This document shows positions 15,690 to 24,782 of a DNA stretch of 64,000 nucleotides, piece after piece. This stretch comes from a bacterium (GTDB taxonomy: Bacteria; Patescibacteriota; Gracilibacteria; JAHISY01): the NCBI GenBank assembly GCA_021779375.1, contig JAJYAT010000002.1, positions 1 to 64,000 on the forward strand, given 5' to 3'. The notes beneath the pieces are model-generated. The model had not been told where the DNA came from, searched no databases, and was given only the letters and a program-made list of their open reading frames with translations. Every line of letters starts with the position of its first letter. Position 1 is the stretch's first letter. Position numbers and translations under genes: made by a program.

Positions 15690-16775
15690 TCAAACACGAA
15701 CCCAATTCATCCCACCGAGATTTTTCGCGAGACCTTTCATTTCGAGTAACGAAAGAATCGCCGACGCCTCACTCGCGGTCATTCCCGACTCACGCGAAAT
15801 CTCATCGGCATGGCGCGCCGTTTTTTGGAGAATTTTCAAGAGCACAGTCTCTTCCGCCGAATCAGCGATGATCTCGCGCACTTTGATTTTCTCTGGTAAA
15901 TCACGCAGCTCCAAAGTGTCGAGCACATCCGCGGCCGAAGTGATCAGCTGCGCCTCCCCTCGCTGAATCAGCTGAATCGCACCAAGCGAATTCTCGGAAA
16001 AAATCGAGCCCGGCACGGCGAAAACTTCGCGCCCAAATTCATTCGCCAGCGAAGCGGTGATGAGACTCCCCGACTTTTCGCGACCTTCCGTGACGACAGT
16101 GCCGCGCGCCAGTCCGGCGATGATACGATTGCGCAGTGGAAAATTGTAAGCGTTTGGCGGCGTGCCGATGGGAAATTCAGAAATAATCGCGCCGCCTTTG
16201 CGCAAAATTTCTTCGCCGAGATTTTTGTTGCGCGGCGGATAAATCGCCTCAATCCCATTGCCAAGCACCGCGACCGTCCGACCACCGACCTCGAGCGCCG
16301 CGGCGTGCGCCGCTGCATCCGCGCCGAGCGCGAGTCCGGAAATGATTGAAATACCGGCGACTGCGAGATCACGCGCGATTTCGTGCGTCGCCTGCCGACC
16401 ATAATTCGTGAGAATGCGTGAGCCGACCACCGCGATCGCGAAGTCATCGGCGGAAATCGGGAATTCACCGCGCACAAGTAAAACTGGCGGCGGATCAAAA
16501 ATTTCGCGCAACAATTTCGGATACTTCTCCGAAGTGATCGGCAAAACCTGTGCGCCGACTTTTTGTAATTTGGTGAAAATTTCATCCGGATTGATTTTTT
16601 CTTTCTCACTGAAAATCTCGGAAACTGCCTTAAATTCCAGCCCGGCTCTTTGCCAGTCGTGCCGCGAACCTTTCCAGATTCTTTCCGCGTCGTTTTCGAA
16701 AAACTGCAAAAGCCGTCCGAAACGCAGCGGTGTGATTTTTTCAAGCGAATTCAGCGCGGCGAAATATTTCTCCAC
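15690..16775 (-). CDS. dprA: DNA-processing protein DprA
   Basis: Loads RecA on incoming single-stranded DNA during natural transformation. The 361 aa comprise an N-terminal helical domain, the DprA Rossmann fold with VVGSRILTNYG, SGLALGADAAAH, FPLRNRIIAGL and GSLITASLA, and a C-terminal winged helix (about residues 300-361). The start is GTG with a TAGAAT box 6 nt upstream. Confidence 0.95.
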   Translation of the reverse strand: MEKYFAALNSLEKITPLRFGRLLQFFENDAERIWKGSRHDWQRAGLEFKAVSEIFSEKEKINPDEIFTKLQKVGAQVLPITSEKYPKLLREIFDPPPVLLVRGEFPISADDFAIAVVGSRILTNYGRQATHEIARDLAVAGISIISGLALGADAAAHAAALEVGGRTVAVLGNGIEAIYPPRNKNLGEEILRKGGAIISEFPIGTPPNAYNFPLRNRIIAGLARGTVVTEGREKSGSLITASLANEFGREVFAVPGSIFSENSLGAIQLIQRGEAQLITSAADVLDTLELRDLPEKIKVREIIADSAEETVLLKILQKTARHADEISRESGMTASEASAILSLLEMKGLAKNLGGMNWVRV

Positions 16776-16781
16776 CCCTTA

Positions 16782-16787
16782 ATTCTA
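16782..16787 (-). promoter_or_regulatory. -10 box of dprA, leaderless arrangement
   Basis: TAGAAT on the minus strand, 6 nt before the dprA GTG at 16775. Confidence 0.45.
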
Positions 16788-16827
16788 AACGAGAAAGAAT
16801 TTTTTGGAAGAAAAGTTTGAAATTTTT

Positions 16828-17262
16828 TTAAGTTTTTTCCTCAAGATCTTCTGGCAATCTGCAATATGGGATAGTCCATTTTCTACCATTGAAAGGTACC
16901 ACCAGTTTCCCTTTTGCATCTCGCCTGAAATTTGACTCAGGAACAACTCTTAAAAAATCCTGCCATTTTTCTATTTTCGAAATGGGAACCAAAACACCAG
17001 TAGGAAAAACAAAGTCAAAAAACCTTAATTTCCCATCTCTTTCTTCAGTCCAAGAAATACTGCTGACTCCACCTTTTTTAATTTTAGTGCTTTCCACAAT
17101 GGCTGATTCTGGTGAACTCTTGTCAGGATTAAAATTATTATCCAGGACTTTCAGAATCAACAACCTGCATCTTTCTAAATCCCAAAACTCAGCAAGATTG
17201 CCACCAGCTTCTTGCAAAGTGGTGGGTCGAAACAAGCCTTCAAAAAACTCTGGGGATTTCAT
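16828..17262 (-). CDS. Hypothetical protein, AT-rich
   Basis: 144 aa, no family recognised. Aromatic and basic residues cluster in short motifs (WDLERCRLLIL, FNGRKWTIPYC), without signal or membrane segment. It lies between argG and dprA on the same strand. A TAAAAT box at 17287-17292 about 25 nt upstream suggests its own promoter. Composition is more AT-rich than both neighbours. Confidence 0.65.
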   Translation of the reverse strand: MKSPEFFEGLFRPTTLQEAGGNLAEFWDLERCRLLILKVLDNNFNPDKSSPESAIVESTKIKKGGVSSISWTEERDGKLRFFDFVFPTGVLVPISKIEKWQDFLRVVPESNFRRDAKGKLVVPFNGRKWTIPYCRLPEDLEEKT

Positions 17263-17299
17263 AAAAATTGATAAAACAAGTTGCCGATTTTAACTCGTT

Positions 17300-18484
17300 T
17301 TACAAATTCTTGAAATTCGCTCGGATGAAGCGCGTCGCTTTCTCCGGCTCGTAAATTCCGTCCGTCTCGAAAGTGACGATTTTCTCATCGTACAAAGTCT
17401 TCGCGGCTTCGCGTCCGAGAATCGTAACATTGCCTTTGTAGAGTCCGAGCTTCACTTTGCCTGTCACTTTCTGGCGCAATTTATCGACCTGTTTCGCGAG
17501 TGCCTGACGGCGGCGCGAAAACCAAAATCCGTTGTAGACCAACTCGGCGTATTCGGCGGAAATGCGATCGCGCGCGTGCAGCTCGTCCTTGGGGATCGTC
17601 AGACTCTCGACAGCACGCAGCGCAGTGAAAAGAATCGTGCCGCCTGGTGTCTCGTACACTCCGCGACTCTTCATGCCGATGAAGCGATTTTCGACCAAGT
17701 CGACGCGACCGATACCGTTCTGTCCGCCGAGCTCGTTTAACTTTTGGAAAATTGCGAGCGCGTCCATTTTCTTCCCATTTAATTTAGTCGGAATACCTTT
17801 GGCAAATTCCAGCTCAAGCTGAGTCGTCTTGTCCGGCGCTTTTTCAGGCGAGACAGTCAGCTCAAACATTTCTGCTGGCGGCACGCGATTTGGATTTTCG
17901 AGAATCCCCGCTTCGTAGGAAATGTGCAGCATGTTTTCGTCCGAGCTCCACGGCTTGGATTTCGAAGCCTTGATTGGCAAATTATTTTTCTGCGCATAAG
18001 CAATCATTTCTTGACGCCCGCCGAGCACTTTGTAAAAAGCCTTTTCGCGCCACGGAATGTAGGTCTTGAGCTTGGGAGCGAGCGCGTGGTAAGTCAGCTC
18101 GAAACGCACTTGGTCGTTGCCTTTGCCAGTCGCCCCGTGCGAGAGAAATTGCGCGCCTTCTTTTTTGGCAACCTCAACCTGTGCTTTTGCAATCAAAGGT
18201 CGTGCGACAGAAGTGCCCAGTAAATAGTAGTTTTCGTATTTCGCTGCTGCCCACTGCAAAGGCAGGATAAAATCCATGAGGAATTCTTTTTGCAAATTCT
18301 GCGCGACAAATTTCGTGATGCCGGTCTTCTTGGCACGCTCGCGAATCACGGAAAGATCTTCGACTTTTTGACCAAGGTCAGCGAGAAAACCAATCACTTC
18401 GAAACCGTTTTGGATTAAAAAATGGGCAATGACGGTCGTATCCAACCCGCCCGAATAAGCGAGCACGATTTTTTTGGAAGGCAT
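17300..18484 (-). CDS. argG: Argininosuccinate synthase
   Basis: Ligates citrulline and aspartate with ATP in arginine synthesis. The 394 aa show the PP-loop LAYSGGLDTTV, the substrate-binding HGATGKGNDQVRFE and the GRVDLVENRFIGMKSRGVYETP region. The length is normal. No argH is in the window. It starts 12 nt after a small membrane-protein gene on the same strand, which carries the only clear promoter of the pair. Confidence 0.95.
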   Translation of the reverse strand: MPSKKIVLAYSGGLDTTVIAHFLIQNGFEVIGFLADLGQKVEDLSVIRERAKKTGITKFVAQNLQKEFLMDFILPLQWAAAKYENYYLLGTSVARPLIAKAQVEVAKKEGAQFLSHGATGKGNDQVRFELTYHALAPKLKTYIPWREKAFYKVLGGRQEMIAYAQKNNLPIKASKSKPWSSDENMLHISYEAGILENPNRVPPAEMFELTVSPEKAPDKTTQLELEFAKGIPTKLNGKKMDALAIFQKLNELGGQNGIGRVDLVENRFIGMKSRGVYETPGGTILFTALRAVESLTIPKDELHARDRISAEYAELVYNGFWFSRRRQALAKQVDKLRQKVTGKVKLGLYKGNVTILGREAAKTLYDEKIVTFETDGIYEPEKATRFIRANFKNL

Positions 18485-18495
18485 TTTGAAAAAAA

Positions 18496-18690
18496 TTAAA
18501 GTTGAAATTGGAGCAAAAAATAAAGCGAAATTGCAATCAGGACAGCAGAGACAAGCATAAAAATCCAGGAAATTATTCTGACGCGCGGCGAAATGTAAGA
18601 ATAATTGAAAGCGTGATTAACGGCAAAACCCGCAAAAACCAAAAACGCTGCAAGCAACAAACCGTAGACTGTATAAATAAAAATTTGCAC
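18496..18690 (-). CDS. Small two-helix membrane protein
   Basis: 64 aa with two hydrophobic segments (residues about 3-25 and 40-60) and a short basic loop between. No family is recognised. It starts with GTG, 6 nt after a TAAAAT box, and lies 12 nt upstream of argG, so argG is probably transcribed from this promoter. Confidence 0.65.
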   Translation of the reverse strand: MQIFIYTVYGLLLAAFLVFAGFAVNHAFNYSYISPRVRIISWIFMLVSAVLIAISLYFLLQFQL

Positions 18691-18696
18691 GGAATG

Positions 18697-18702
18697 ATTT
18701 TA
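18697..18702 (-). promoter_or_regulatory. -10 box of small membrane gene and argG
   Basis: TAAAAT on the minus strand, 6 nt before the GTG at 18690. Confidence 0.5.
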
Positions 18703-18815
18703 GCAAATCCCGCGAAGCTCGATTTTATTTAAACAAAATTCTGTTTTTCGGCAAGTCAGCCTGATTGAAAGAAAAGCCTAAAAATGCTAAAATCGCCGGA
18801 TTTAATAACACAAAA

Positions 18816-20129
18816 ATGCAAATCAAAAAACCTGAGCGCTTTCTCAAAATCGCGATTAGTGCGATTGGGCTGGCAATCCTTGTCGGCGGTGTTTTCGCGA
18901 ATGGAAAAAATTCCAGCCTAAGCCCGAAAATCGATGCGAATCTGGGATCCGCGAGCGCGACTAATTTCGATAGTTATTCAATCGCGACGAAAATCGGCGC
19001 GTGTGAACAAACCGCCGCCGCACAACCGAATGCCGATATTTTCGTCGAAGCAGAAAGCCTCGACAAAGTCTTGAGCGGTGCGACTGCGCTCGACCTGCAA
19101 TTTATCGATCCGATTGCAGCAGCGGTCAAAGCCGGGAGGCTCAGCGCGACAGCGATTATTCCTGAGAAAAAATACCAATTCGCCGTCACCGATGGACAGA
19201 CGACTTTTTGGAAATGCGTGCTAGAAAACCATCCGCTATTCACAGTCGTCCAGGATAGCGGCGACGCGACAAGTAATTTTTTGAGCCGAACGAATATTTT
19301 TACAGACGAAGTCAAAAAATTCTCATATGTAATTGGCGGGCAACAAGAAGTTGAGCAATTTTTGAATTTCGTTGGCGCACCACACGGCGAAACAATTTTG
19401 GAAACGACTGTCCTTAATTCTGTCGGCGAAGTTTTTTACAAGGTTTTTGAAATTGAAAAATCTGACGGTAATTACAACGAATTGCGCCAAGCATTGCGTG
19501 ATCGCGTCGGCGCAACGAATCTACGCCCGGCGGTTTTCGGACCTGATTCATATTATTGGATGTGGGGCGACAATGACAAAATGGCCGCCAGTGTCTTCGA
19601 AGCCGACGGCAGAATCTTTGGTGTGAGCTATCAAACTATTCATTTCAAAGCCATTCGACGCATGATTGAGAGTCTCCAAAACACTGTCAACTCAATGCAA
19701 CGCAAAGTTGATTTCGTAAAAAGCTTGAATCCAACTTTCGCCGATTTGACGGTCGCTGAATTCGCCAATCTGACCGAGCAAGATTTCGGACCGGAGGTTT
19801 GGCAGCAATTGCAAAACTTCGGCTCAGACACCATTAATCTCAGCGCGAATATTCTCGATGCTGTCCCCGCGGGGGCGACCGAGATAGTCATCAAGACAAA
19901 TGCCAATGCTGAACCTGTCACCGCGACCACCGAGCCAGTCGCTCCGGCGACCGCCGAAAATTCAGAGACAATTTCACCGGCCAAAACTCCAGTGGCAATC
20001 ACGGAGACTCCGAAAAGCGCGCCGACGGAGGAAATAGCAACTCCTGCTCCTGCCATTACAGATCTCAAACCGCTCCCGGTTCCAGCAGTGACTGAGGATT
20101 CGGACGAGCTGATTCCGGCAAGCCTGTGA
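18816..20129 (+). CDS. Secreted or membrane-anchored protein, unknown
   Basis: I take ATG 18816 (MQIKKPERFLKIAISAIGL) rather than TTG 18765. That leaves a basic start, one hydrophobic signal/anchor segment and an extracellular body of about 320 residues, then a Thr/Pro/Glu-rich C-terminal tail (residues about 355 to end) typical of surface linkers. No enzyme motif is recognised. It neighbours the SLH and adhesin genes and may belong to the same surface apparatus. Confidence 0.7.
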   Translation: MQIKKPERFLKIAISAIGLAILVGGVFANGKNSSLSPKIDANLGSASATNFDSYSIATKIGACEQTAAAQPNADIFVEAESLDKVLSGATALDLQFIDPIAAAVKAGRLSATAIIPEKKYQFAVTDGQTTFWKCVLENHPLFTVVQDSGDATSNFLSRTNIFTDEVKKFSYVIGGQQEVEQFLNFVGAPHGETILETTVLNSVGEVFYKVFEIEKSDGNYNELRQALRDRVGATNLRPAVFGPDSYYWMWGDNDKMAASVFEADGRIFGVSYQTIHFKAIRRMIESLQNTVNSMQRKVDFVKSLNPTFADLTVAEFANLTEQDFGPEVWQQLQNFGSDTINLSANILDAVPAGATEIVIKTNANAEPVTATTEPVAPATAENSETISPAKTPVAITETPKSAPTEEIATPAPAITDLKPLPVPAVTEDSDELIPASL

Positions 20130-20234
20130 ATCGCTGGCTCAAAATAAGTTGCTCAGGAGAAAAACAATCAGTCTTACACGAGACAGTTTTGATTTGATTT
20201 GACTGAGCGCACCAACCGCCGAAATCATCGAGCT

Positions 20235-22043
20235 TTACTCAAAGACGCTGAGAAGATTCCCGAAAAGATTTTTAGGTAAAAGCTTTTCCCAGAAGGAAAG
20301 TTCAGTGGCAGGTGTGATGGCTGCGGTGGATTTCGCTTTCAGCCCAAGTAATAGCGAGACAATTTTGGCCGCCTCAGCGCGATTCATGAATGCACCCGGA
20401 CGGAAGTTCCCGTCGGAAAATCCATTTACGATGCCGTTTGCTTCCGCGAAATTTACGAAACGTGTGAACCACTGATTGTAGGCAACGTCAGGAAATTTAG
20501 AAACACTGACTTTTTGCGGCAGCTCTAGCCCACTCGCGAGCAGCAGAATTTTGAGTGCTTCGGCACGATTCACAGGATCGCTGGGACGGAAAAGATTATT
20601 ACCATCACCACTAACCACCCCTGCCGTTTTCGCCGCTGCCACGAAGGGTGTAAACCACTGGCTCTGGGCGACATCTGGGAATGGTTTTACCGTGACCGTA
20701 GGGTTTGTCGGAATATCGAAAGCTGTCGCGGCAATCTTCACAATTTCCGCACGATTGATTTGCGCTGCCGGCTTGAAGTTACCATCCGGATAACCTGAGA
20801 CGATTTTCTTCGCAGCCAATTCTGAGACAAAAGGCGCAAACCATTCAGCCGAGTCCACATCGGCAAATTGACCAGCAGCACCGTGTAGTGCTGAATCTGC
20901 CTCGGCAATATCAGTGTAAATTTGGGCATCGGAATTAATCATATCAATCTCCGTCAAGTCCGATTCAATCACTGCGAAAAGCGTGAAATGGCTGACCTCG
21001 ACTTCAAAAGTTTTTTTATCCGCGGAAAGTTTCCCGCCATCACCAGCCAGTTTGTATTTATTTTCATTTTTGTTGTAATAAAAAGCTTTTAACTTAGCAG
21101 GATTAGTGACTTTGGAAATATCGATTGGAATCGAAATTTTGGCGAGCCGATCGAAAAAAACATTTTGACCACGCGTGTCGACATTGACCGCAGCGTACAC
21201 TTTGTTGCTACCAGAACCGCCCCCGCCGAAGCTACCCTCCACATCTGCCGCAGGAATAGTTTTGGGAGTGGCGATAATACTAGCAAAAGCTTTTCCATCC
21301 GCTGTCGTAACTTTGGTATCTTTCTGAATTTCGACTGTGAGCGCATGATTTTGAACATCATAAAGTTTGACTGCTTGAGTGACTTCTCCTGTCGTCGGCG
21401 CGAGCGTGACTGAACTCTGAACAGCGAGTGTGCCTAGATCGCTAACGCCACTTGTCGATCCACCTGACGATGGCGGCAATCGAACTGGCTGAGTAGTTGT
21501 GTCATTACCAGCACTAGCCCCAGAGGGCAAATCACTTCTGACAAAACTATATGATTTTGACCCATTTAAGGTGTCGGTAAATGACAACAAGCCATTGGCG
21601 CTAGAAAAATATTCGCCGATTGAATTATTGTTGGCGAAAATTTTAAAATTTTTACTGTTCTCAGGAACATAGAGCATCATATTAATTTGGGTGGCAACAG
21701 ATGATTGCAGAGCCCAGCTTTGAATATATCCGGATGAATTGAGAGAACTATCGTGGAAGCTGAGCGTGACTGACTCACTGAGAGGAGTGACACTAAGGTA
21801 GTGCGTACTAGACGAACCCAATTTGAAAGTACTGCCCGCTGGAATCTGAATAATCACCTCGTCGTAGTTATCACTGAAAGTAATAGAATCAGCCGCCGAC
21901 CCGCTCAAAATGTAAATCTCGCTCTCCAGATTAGGTAAATCTATCTGAACATTGGCGGTGAAACCGATTAGCGCGGCAAAAACATTTTGGATCACAAAGG
22001 CAAACGCCAGAACTGCAATCGAAATTTTTTTATAAAAAATCAT
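20235..22043 (-). CDS. S-layer homology (SLH) domain surface protein
   Basis: I choose ATG 22043 (MIFYKKISIAVLAFAF), giving a classical signal peptide and about 602 aa. The C-terminal third has three SLH repeats (FADVDSAEWFAPFVSELA; FPDVAQSQWFTPFV; FPDVAYNQWFTRFV), each ending in an NRAE-type motif, which bind secondary cell-wall polymer. The N-terminal part is beta-rich with an unassigned domain. It is probably an envelope-anchored surface protein, directly downstream of the large adhesin-like gene on the same strand. Confidence 0.9.
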   Translation of the reverse strand: MIFYKKISIAVLAFAFVIQNVFAALIGFTANVQIDLPNLESEIYILSGSAADSITFSDNYDEVIIQIPAGSTFKLGSSSTHYLSVTPLSESVTLSFHDSSLNSSGYIQSWALQSSVATQINMMLYVPENSKNFKIFANNNSIGEYFSSANGLLSFTDTLNGSKSYSFVRSDLPSGASAGNDTTTQPVRLPPSSGGSTSGVSDLGTLAVQSSVTLAPTTGEVTQAVKLYDVQNHALTVEIQKDTKVTTADGKAFASIIATPKTIPAADVEGSFGGGGSGSNKVYAAVNVDTRGQNVFFDRLAKISIPIDISKVTNPAKLKAFYYNKNENKYKLAGDGGKLSADKKTFEVEVSHFTLFAVIESDLTEIDMINSDAQIYTDIAEADSALHGAAGQFADVDSAEWFAPFVSELAAKKIVSGYPDGNFKPAAQINRAEIVKIAATAFDIPTNPTVTVKPFPDVAQSQWFTPFVAAAKTAGVVSGDGNNLFRPSDPVNRAEALKILLLASGLELPQKVSVSKFPDVAYNQWFTRFVNFAEANGIVNGFSDGNFRPGAFMNRAEAAKIVSLLLGLKAKSTAAITPATELSFWEKLLPKNLFGNLLSVFE

Positions 22044-22114
22044 TTTGGTTTTGTTGTACTTTTTCAGAGTTATTTTTGTTTTAAAAAAGAAAACATAAAG
22101 CAATTCAATATCTT

Positions 22115-24691
22115 TTAAGACGGAGCAAGTGTCGCTGATAAATTAAACCATGCTGGATTAACGCCATTATAAAGACAAACCTGTAGCGCATTATCATATG
22201 GGTTGTAATACACACCACCAACTGTCTCTGTATTGCATGAGCCGCCGCCGTTGTAAACTAGCTGAATCTTCTCCATGCGTACCACCCCGGCTACATCCAA
22301 CTTCGCTGCTGGTGTTGTCGTGCCAATCCCGACATTGCCAAGCGAATAATAAACTGAGGAATCTTCATTCTCAGTCCAAAGACTCCCGCCACCGCCGAGA
22401 TCAGCGGCCGCATCGAGAATCGTACCATCAGGAAGTTTGAATCCGCCGACTGTCGAGTAAATCGTACCGGCAACTTCGAGCTGCTCGCTCGGCTCAGTCG
22501 TGCCAATCCCGACATAACCAGAATCATAAAAAATTACTGAATCTGCGCCAGATGTCCAGACCGAGTTTCCTCCGCCGAGATCAGCCGCCGCGTCAAGAAT
22601 CGTACCATCGGGAAGTTTGAATCCGCCGGTAGTGGAATAAATCGTACCAGCAACTTCGAGCTGCTCGCTCGGATCAGTCGTGCCAATCCCAACATTCCCT
22701 TTCAGCGCAGTCGTCGTAATATCATCATTGCCGAGTACAACAGTGTTTGAACCAATACCGACAGCGTCATAACCAAAAACGTTTTCATTCTCGAGGCCAT
22801 CAGCAGAAGCCCTAGTGTAGGCGCCAATATAAACTGAACCATGTGCCTCTGTGTTTTCGTTGTCAGAGCTAGTATAAGTACCGGCATCAGTGCCAAAAGC
22901 AGAATTATCATCTCCTCCAATTAAGTTACCTAAAACGTGATAGCCAAAAGCAGAATTATCATTAACATCATAATCAGACCCAGCAGCCTCTAAAGCATAA
23001 GACCCAACCGCAGTATTTTCCCAACCGTCTGCGCTAGAACTAAAGGCGTCTGACCCAATCGCTATATTGTAACTACCGATTGAATTTGAACTCAAAGCGC
23101 CTGATCCAATCCCCAGGTTGTAGCTTGACTCTTCTGGACCATTAGCCGTCGCCCCCATCGTGAAATTCCCAGCATTCTCACCGATGAAAATATTTTGACC
23201 GTCAGTCGTCACAGTGCCATTGTCACCGTAATTAAAGTCGTGGATAAATGGATTTCCGTTTTTGTAAATGATGCCAAATAAATCAGTGTGTGTCGTGCTT
23301 GGTATTTGAAAATTACCAGAAATATCGAGCTGTTCACTCGGCTCAGTCGTACCAATCCCAACCATGTCATTGTCGGAATCAAGATAGAGCAGACCAGAGT
23401 CGATCGAAAGATTGGTACCACTAGTGGTCAGGGTGCCACGGACAGTGAGATCATTCGTGACTAAATTGCGACCAATCGTCGTCACCGCCGCAGTCGAATC
23501 GTCTGCCTCCTCAGCAGCTTGATCAGCTGCTTCATCCTCAGTTTGGACGAAGGTGCTCGGATCGAGATCAAGTGGATAAGTCAGCCCAGAGACTGATTCA
23601 ACCGTAAGCTGCAATTTGTAGCGGCGGAGAATCGAGCCATCGTTTTGACTCACTTGCTCAAAATTTTTGGTTGAATTTTCGAAGTTATCGCGCTCAGATT
23701 CTAGAATGTCGGAACTTAATAATTTGGTTAAAAGTTTGGGAAGAAAAGCCGCCTTAGCGGGCTCTTCAGTCGGAGTTGTTTCGCTTGGAATTTGATCTTC
23801 AGCTGGAGTTTCAACGGTCGGAGCAATTGTTTCAACCGGACTTTCTTCGGTTAGAATAATTTCTTCGGTCGAAATTTGTTCTTGTGGTCGAGCCACTTTA
23901 GTCTCTGTTTCGGCTGGTTCGACGACTTCCGGGGTTTGAATGGTTGGCATGACGATTGGCTCGATTAATTCCTCAGTTGCAGGAATTTGAACAACTGGCT
24001 CGACGACTGTAGGCGCAATTACTTGGGCATCCCAACCTAAACCGTATTTCACATCAGCTGTAATTTTTTTGCCAGCAGCGTCGGTGAGATCGGGCGCGGG
24101 AGTGTAAAACTTACGTTTTCCGGAATCAGCGATAAATTCGTAGCCGCCGTCCGCAGTCAGCCTGAGCTTCAGTCCGACTGTCTCGACGATATATTGAAAC
24201 TTAAGTGGCGCCTGAGTGTTTTTCAAAATGAGATCTTCCTTCGCGCCATTGCCCAACATCGTGACAAGCAAATCAGTGTTTGACCAAATATTTTTGTAAA
24301 TGATTTTATTAGAAGAATATTCGCCATCGATTGCTGCTGCACCATGATTGAAATAGCGCAATTCCTCACGATTGGAAGTACCAGCAGTCGTCGCTGGATT
24401 CGCCAGGACGAAAGCCTCAGCGCTACCATGTGGAATTTCTGATTCGAATCTATCCGACTCAGTCGTCAGCACTTCGGCATTCTTTTGGACGAGCAATGCA
24501 GCATCAGCACTTTTATGTGTGAGTTCCGGTTTGACATCATCTAGAATATTGAGCTCAGGAGTAGAAATATCTGCTGAGAGCCAGGTGCTAACCAAGAAAT
24601 TCATCACAAATAAAAGCACCAACAGTGCGCCAAATCCAAGACTGAGTGCAGAGAGTTTTCTGGCGCAGCTCGATTTTATTTTTGAAGTCAT
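22115..24691 (-). CDS. Large surface adhesin with YadA-head-like and GIGTT repeats
   Basis: ATG 24691 (MTSKIKSSCARKL) gives about 858 aa with an N-terminal membrane segment. A middle Pro/Glu/Thr linker (about residues 240-320) is followed by YadA/Hia head-like left-handed roll repeats (NIAIGSDAFSS, NTAVGSYALEA, SAFGTDAG). Then come three VGIGTTEPSEQL-type modules, two of them near-identical at DNA level. These C-terminal modules occur in phage tail fibres and bacterial surface proteins. No chaperone or S74 peptidase motif is visible. A role in host or surface attachment is inference. Confidence 0.8.
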   Translation of the reverse strand: MTSKIKSSCARKLSALSLGFGALLVLLFVMNFLVSTWLSADISTPELNILDDVKPELTHKSADAALLVQKNAEVLTTESDRFESEIPHGSAEAFVLANPATTAGTSNREELRYFNHGAAAIDGEYSSNKIIYKNIWSNTDLLVTMLGNGAKEDLILKNTQAPLKFQYIVETVGLKLRLTADGGYEFIADSGKRKFYTPAPDLTDAAGKKITADVKYGLGWDAQVIAPTVVEPVVQIPATEELIEPIVMPTIQTPEVVEPAETETKVARPQEQISTEEIILTEESPVETIAPTVETPAEDQIPSETTPTEEPAKAAFLPKLLTKLLSSDILESERDNFENSTKNFEQVSQNDGSILRRYKLQLTVESVSGLTYPLDLDPSTFVQTEDEAADQAAEEADDSTAAVTTIGRNLVTNDLTVRGTLTTSGTNLSIDSGLLYLDSDNDMVGIGTTEPSEQLDISGNFQIPSTTHTDLFGIIYKNGNPFIHDFNYGDNGTVTTDGQNIFIGENAGNFTMGATANGPEESSYNLGIGSGALSSNSIGSYNIAIGSDAFSSSADGWENTAVGSYALEAAGSDYDVNDNSAFGYHVLGNLIGGDDNSAFGTDAGTYTSSDNENTEAHGSVYIGAYTRASADGLENENVFGYDAVGIGSNTVVLGNDDITTTALKGNVGIGTTDPSEQLEVAGTIYSTTGGFKLPDGTILDAAADLGGGNSVWTSGADSVIFYDSGYVGIGTTEPSEQLEVAGTIYSTVGGFKLPDGTILDAAADLGGGGSLWTENEDSSVYYSLGNVGIGTTTPAAKLDVAGVVRMEKIQLVYNGGGSCNTETVGGVYYNPYDNALQVCLYNGVNPAWFNLSATLAPS
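22321..22700 (-). repeat. Tandem repeat of about 180 bp in the adhesin gene
   Basis: Two nearly identical units encode VGIGTT...EQLEVAGTIYST...GFKLPDGTILDAAADLGGG. The high DNA identity indicates recent duplication or ongoing copy-number change of the module. Confidence 0.8.
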
Positions 24692-24782
24692 GTTTTTGTT
24701 TTTAAATCCCTTGATTTTAACATTAATCATAATTAAAAGCAAGTATGAGATATGTTAAAATCGTCAAAATTTAACTTTTTTA

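Noticed and set aside
15506-15871. ORFs over the dprA spacer (e.g. 15506-15871 plus, 15496-15705 minus)
   Set aside because: They translate palindromic repeats into low-complexity peptides such as NPSQREGD and overlap dprA on the other strand; not genes.
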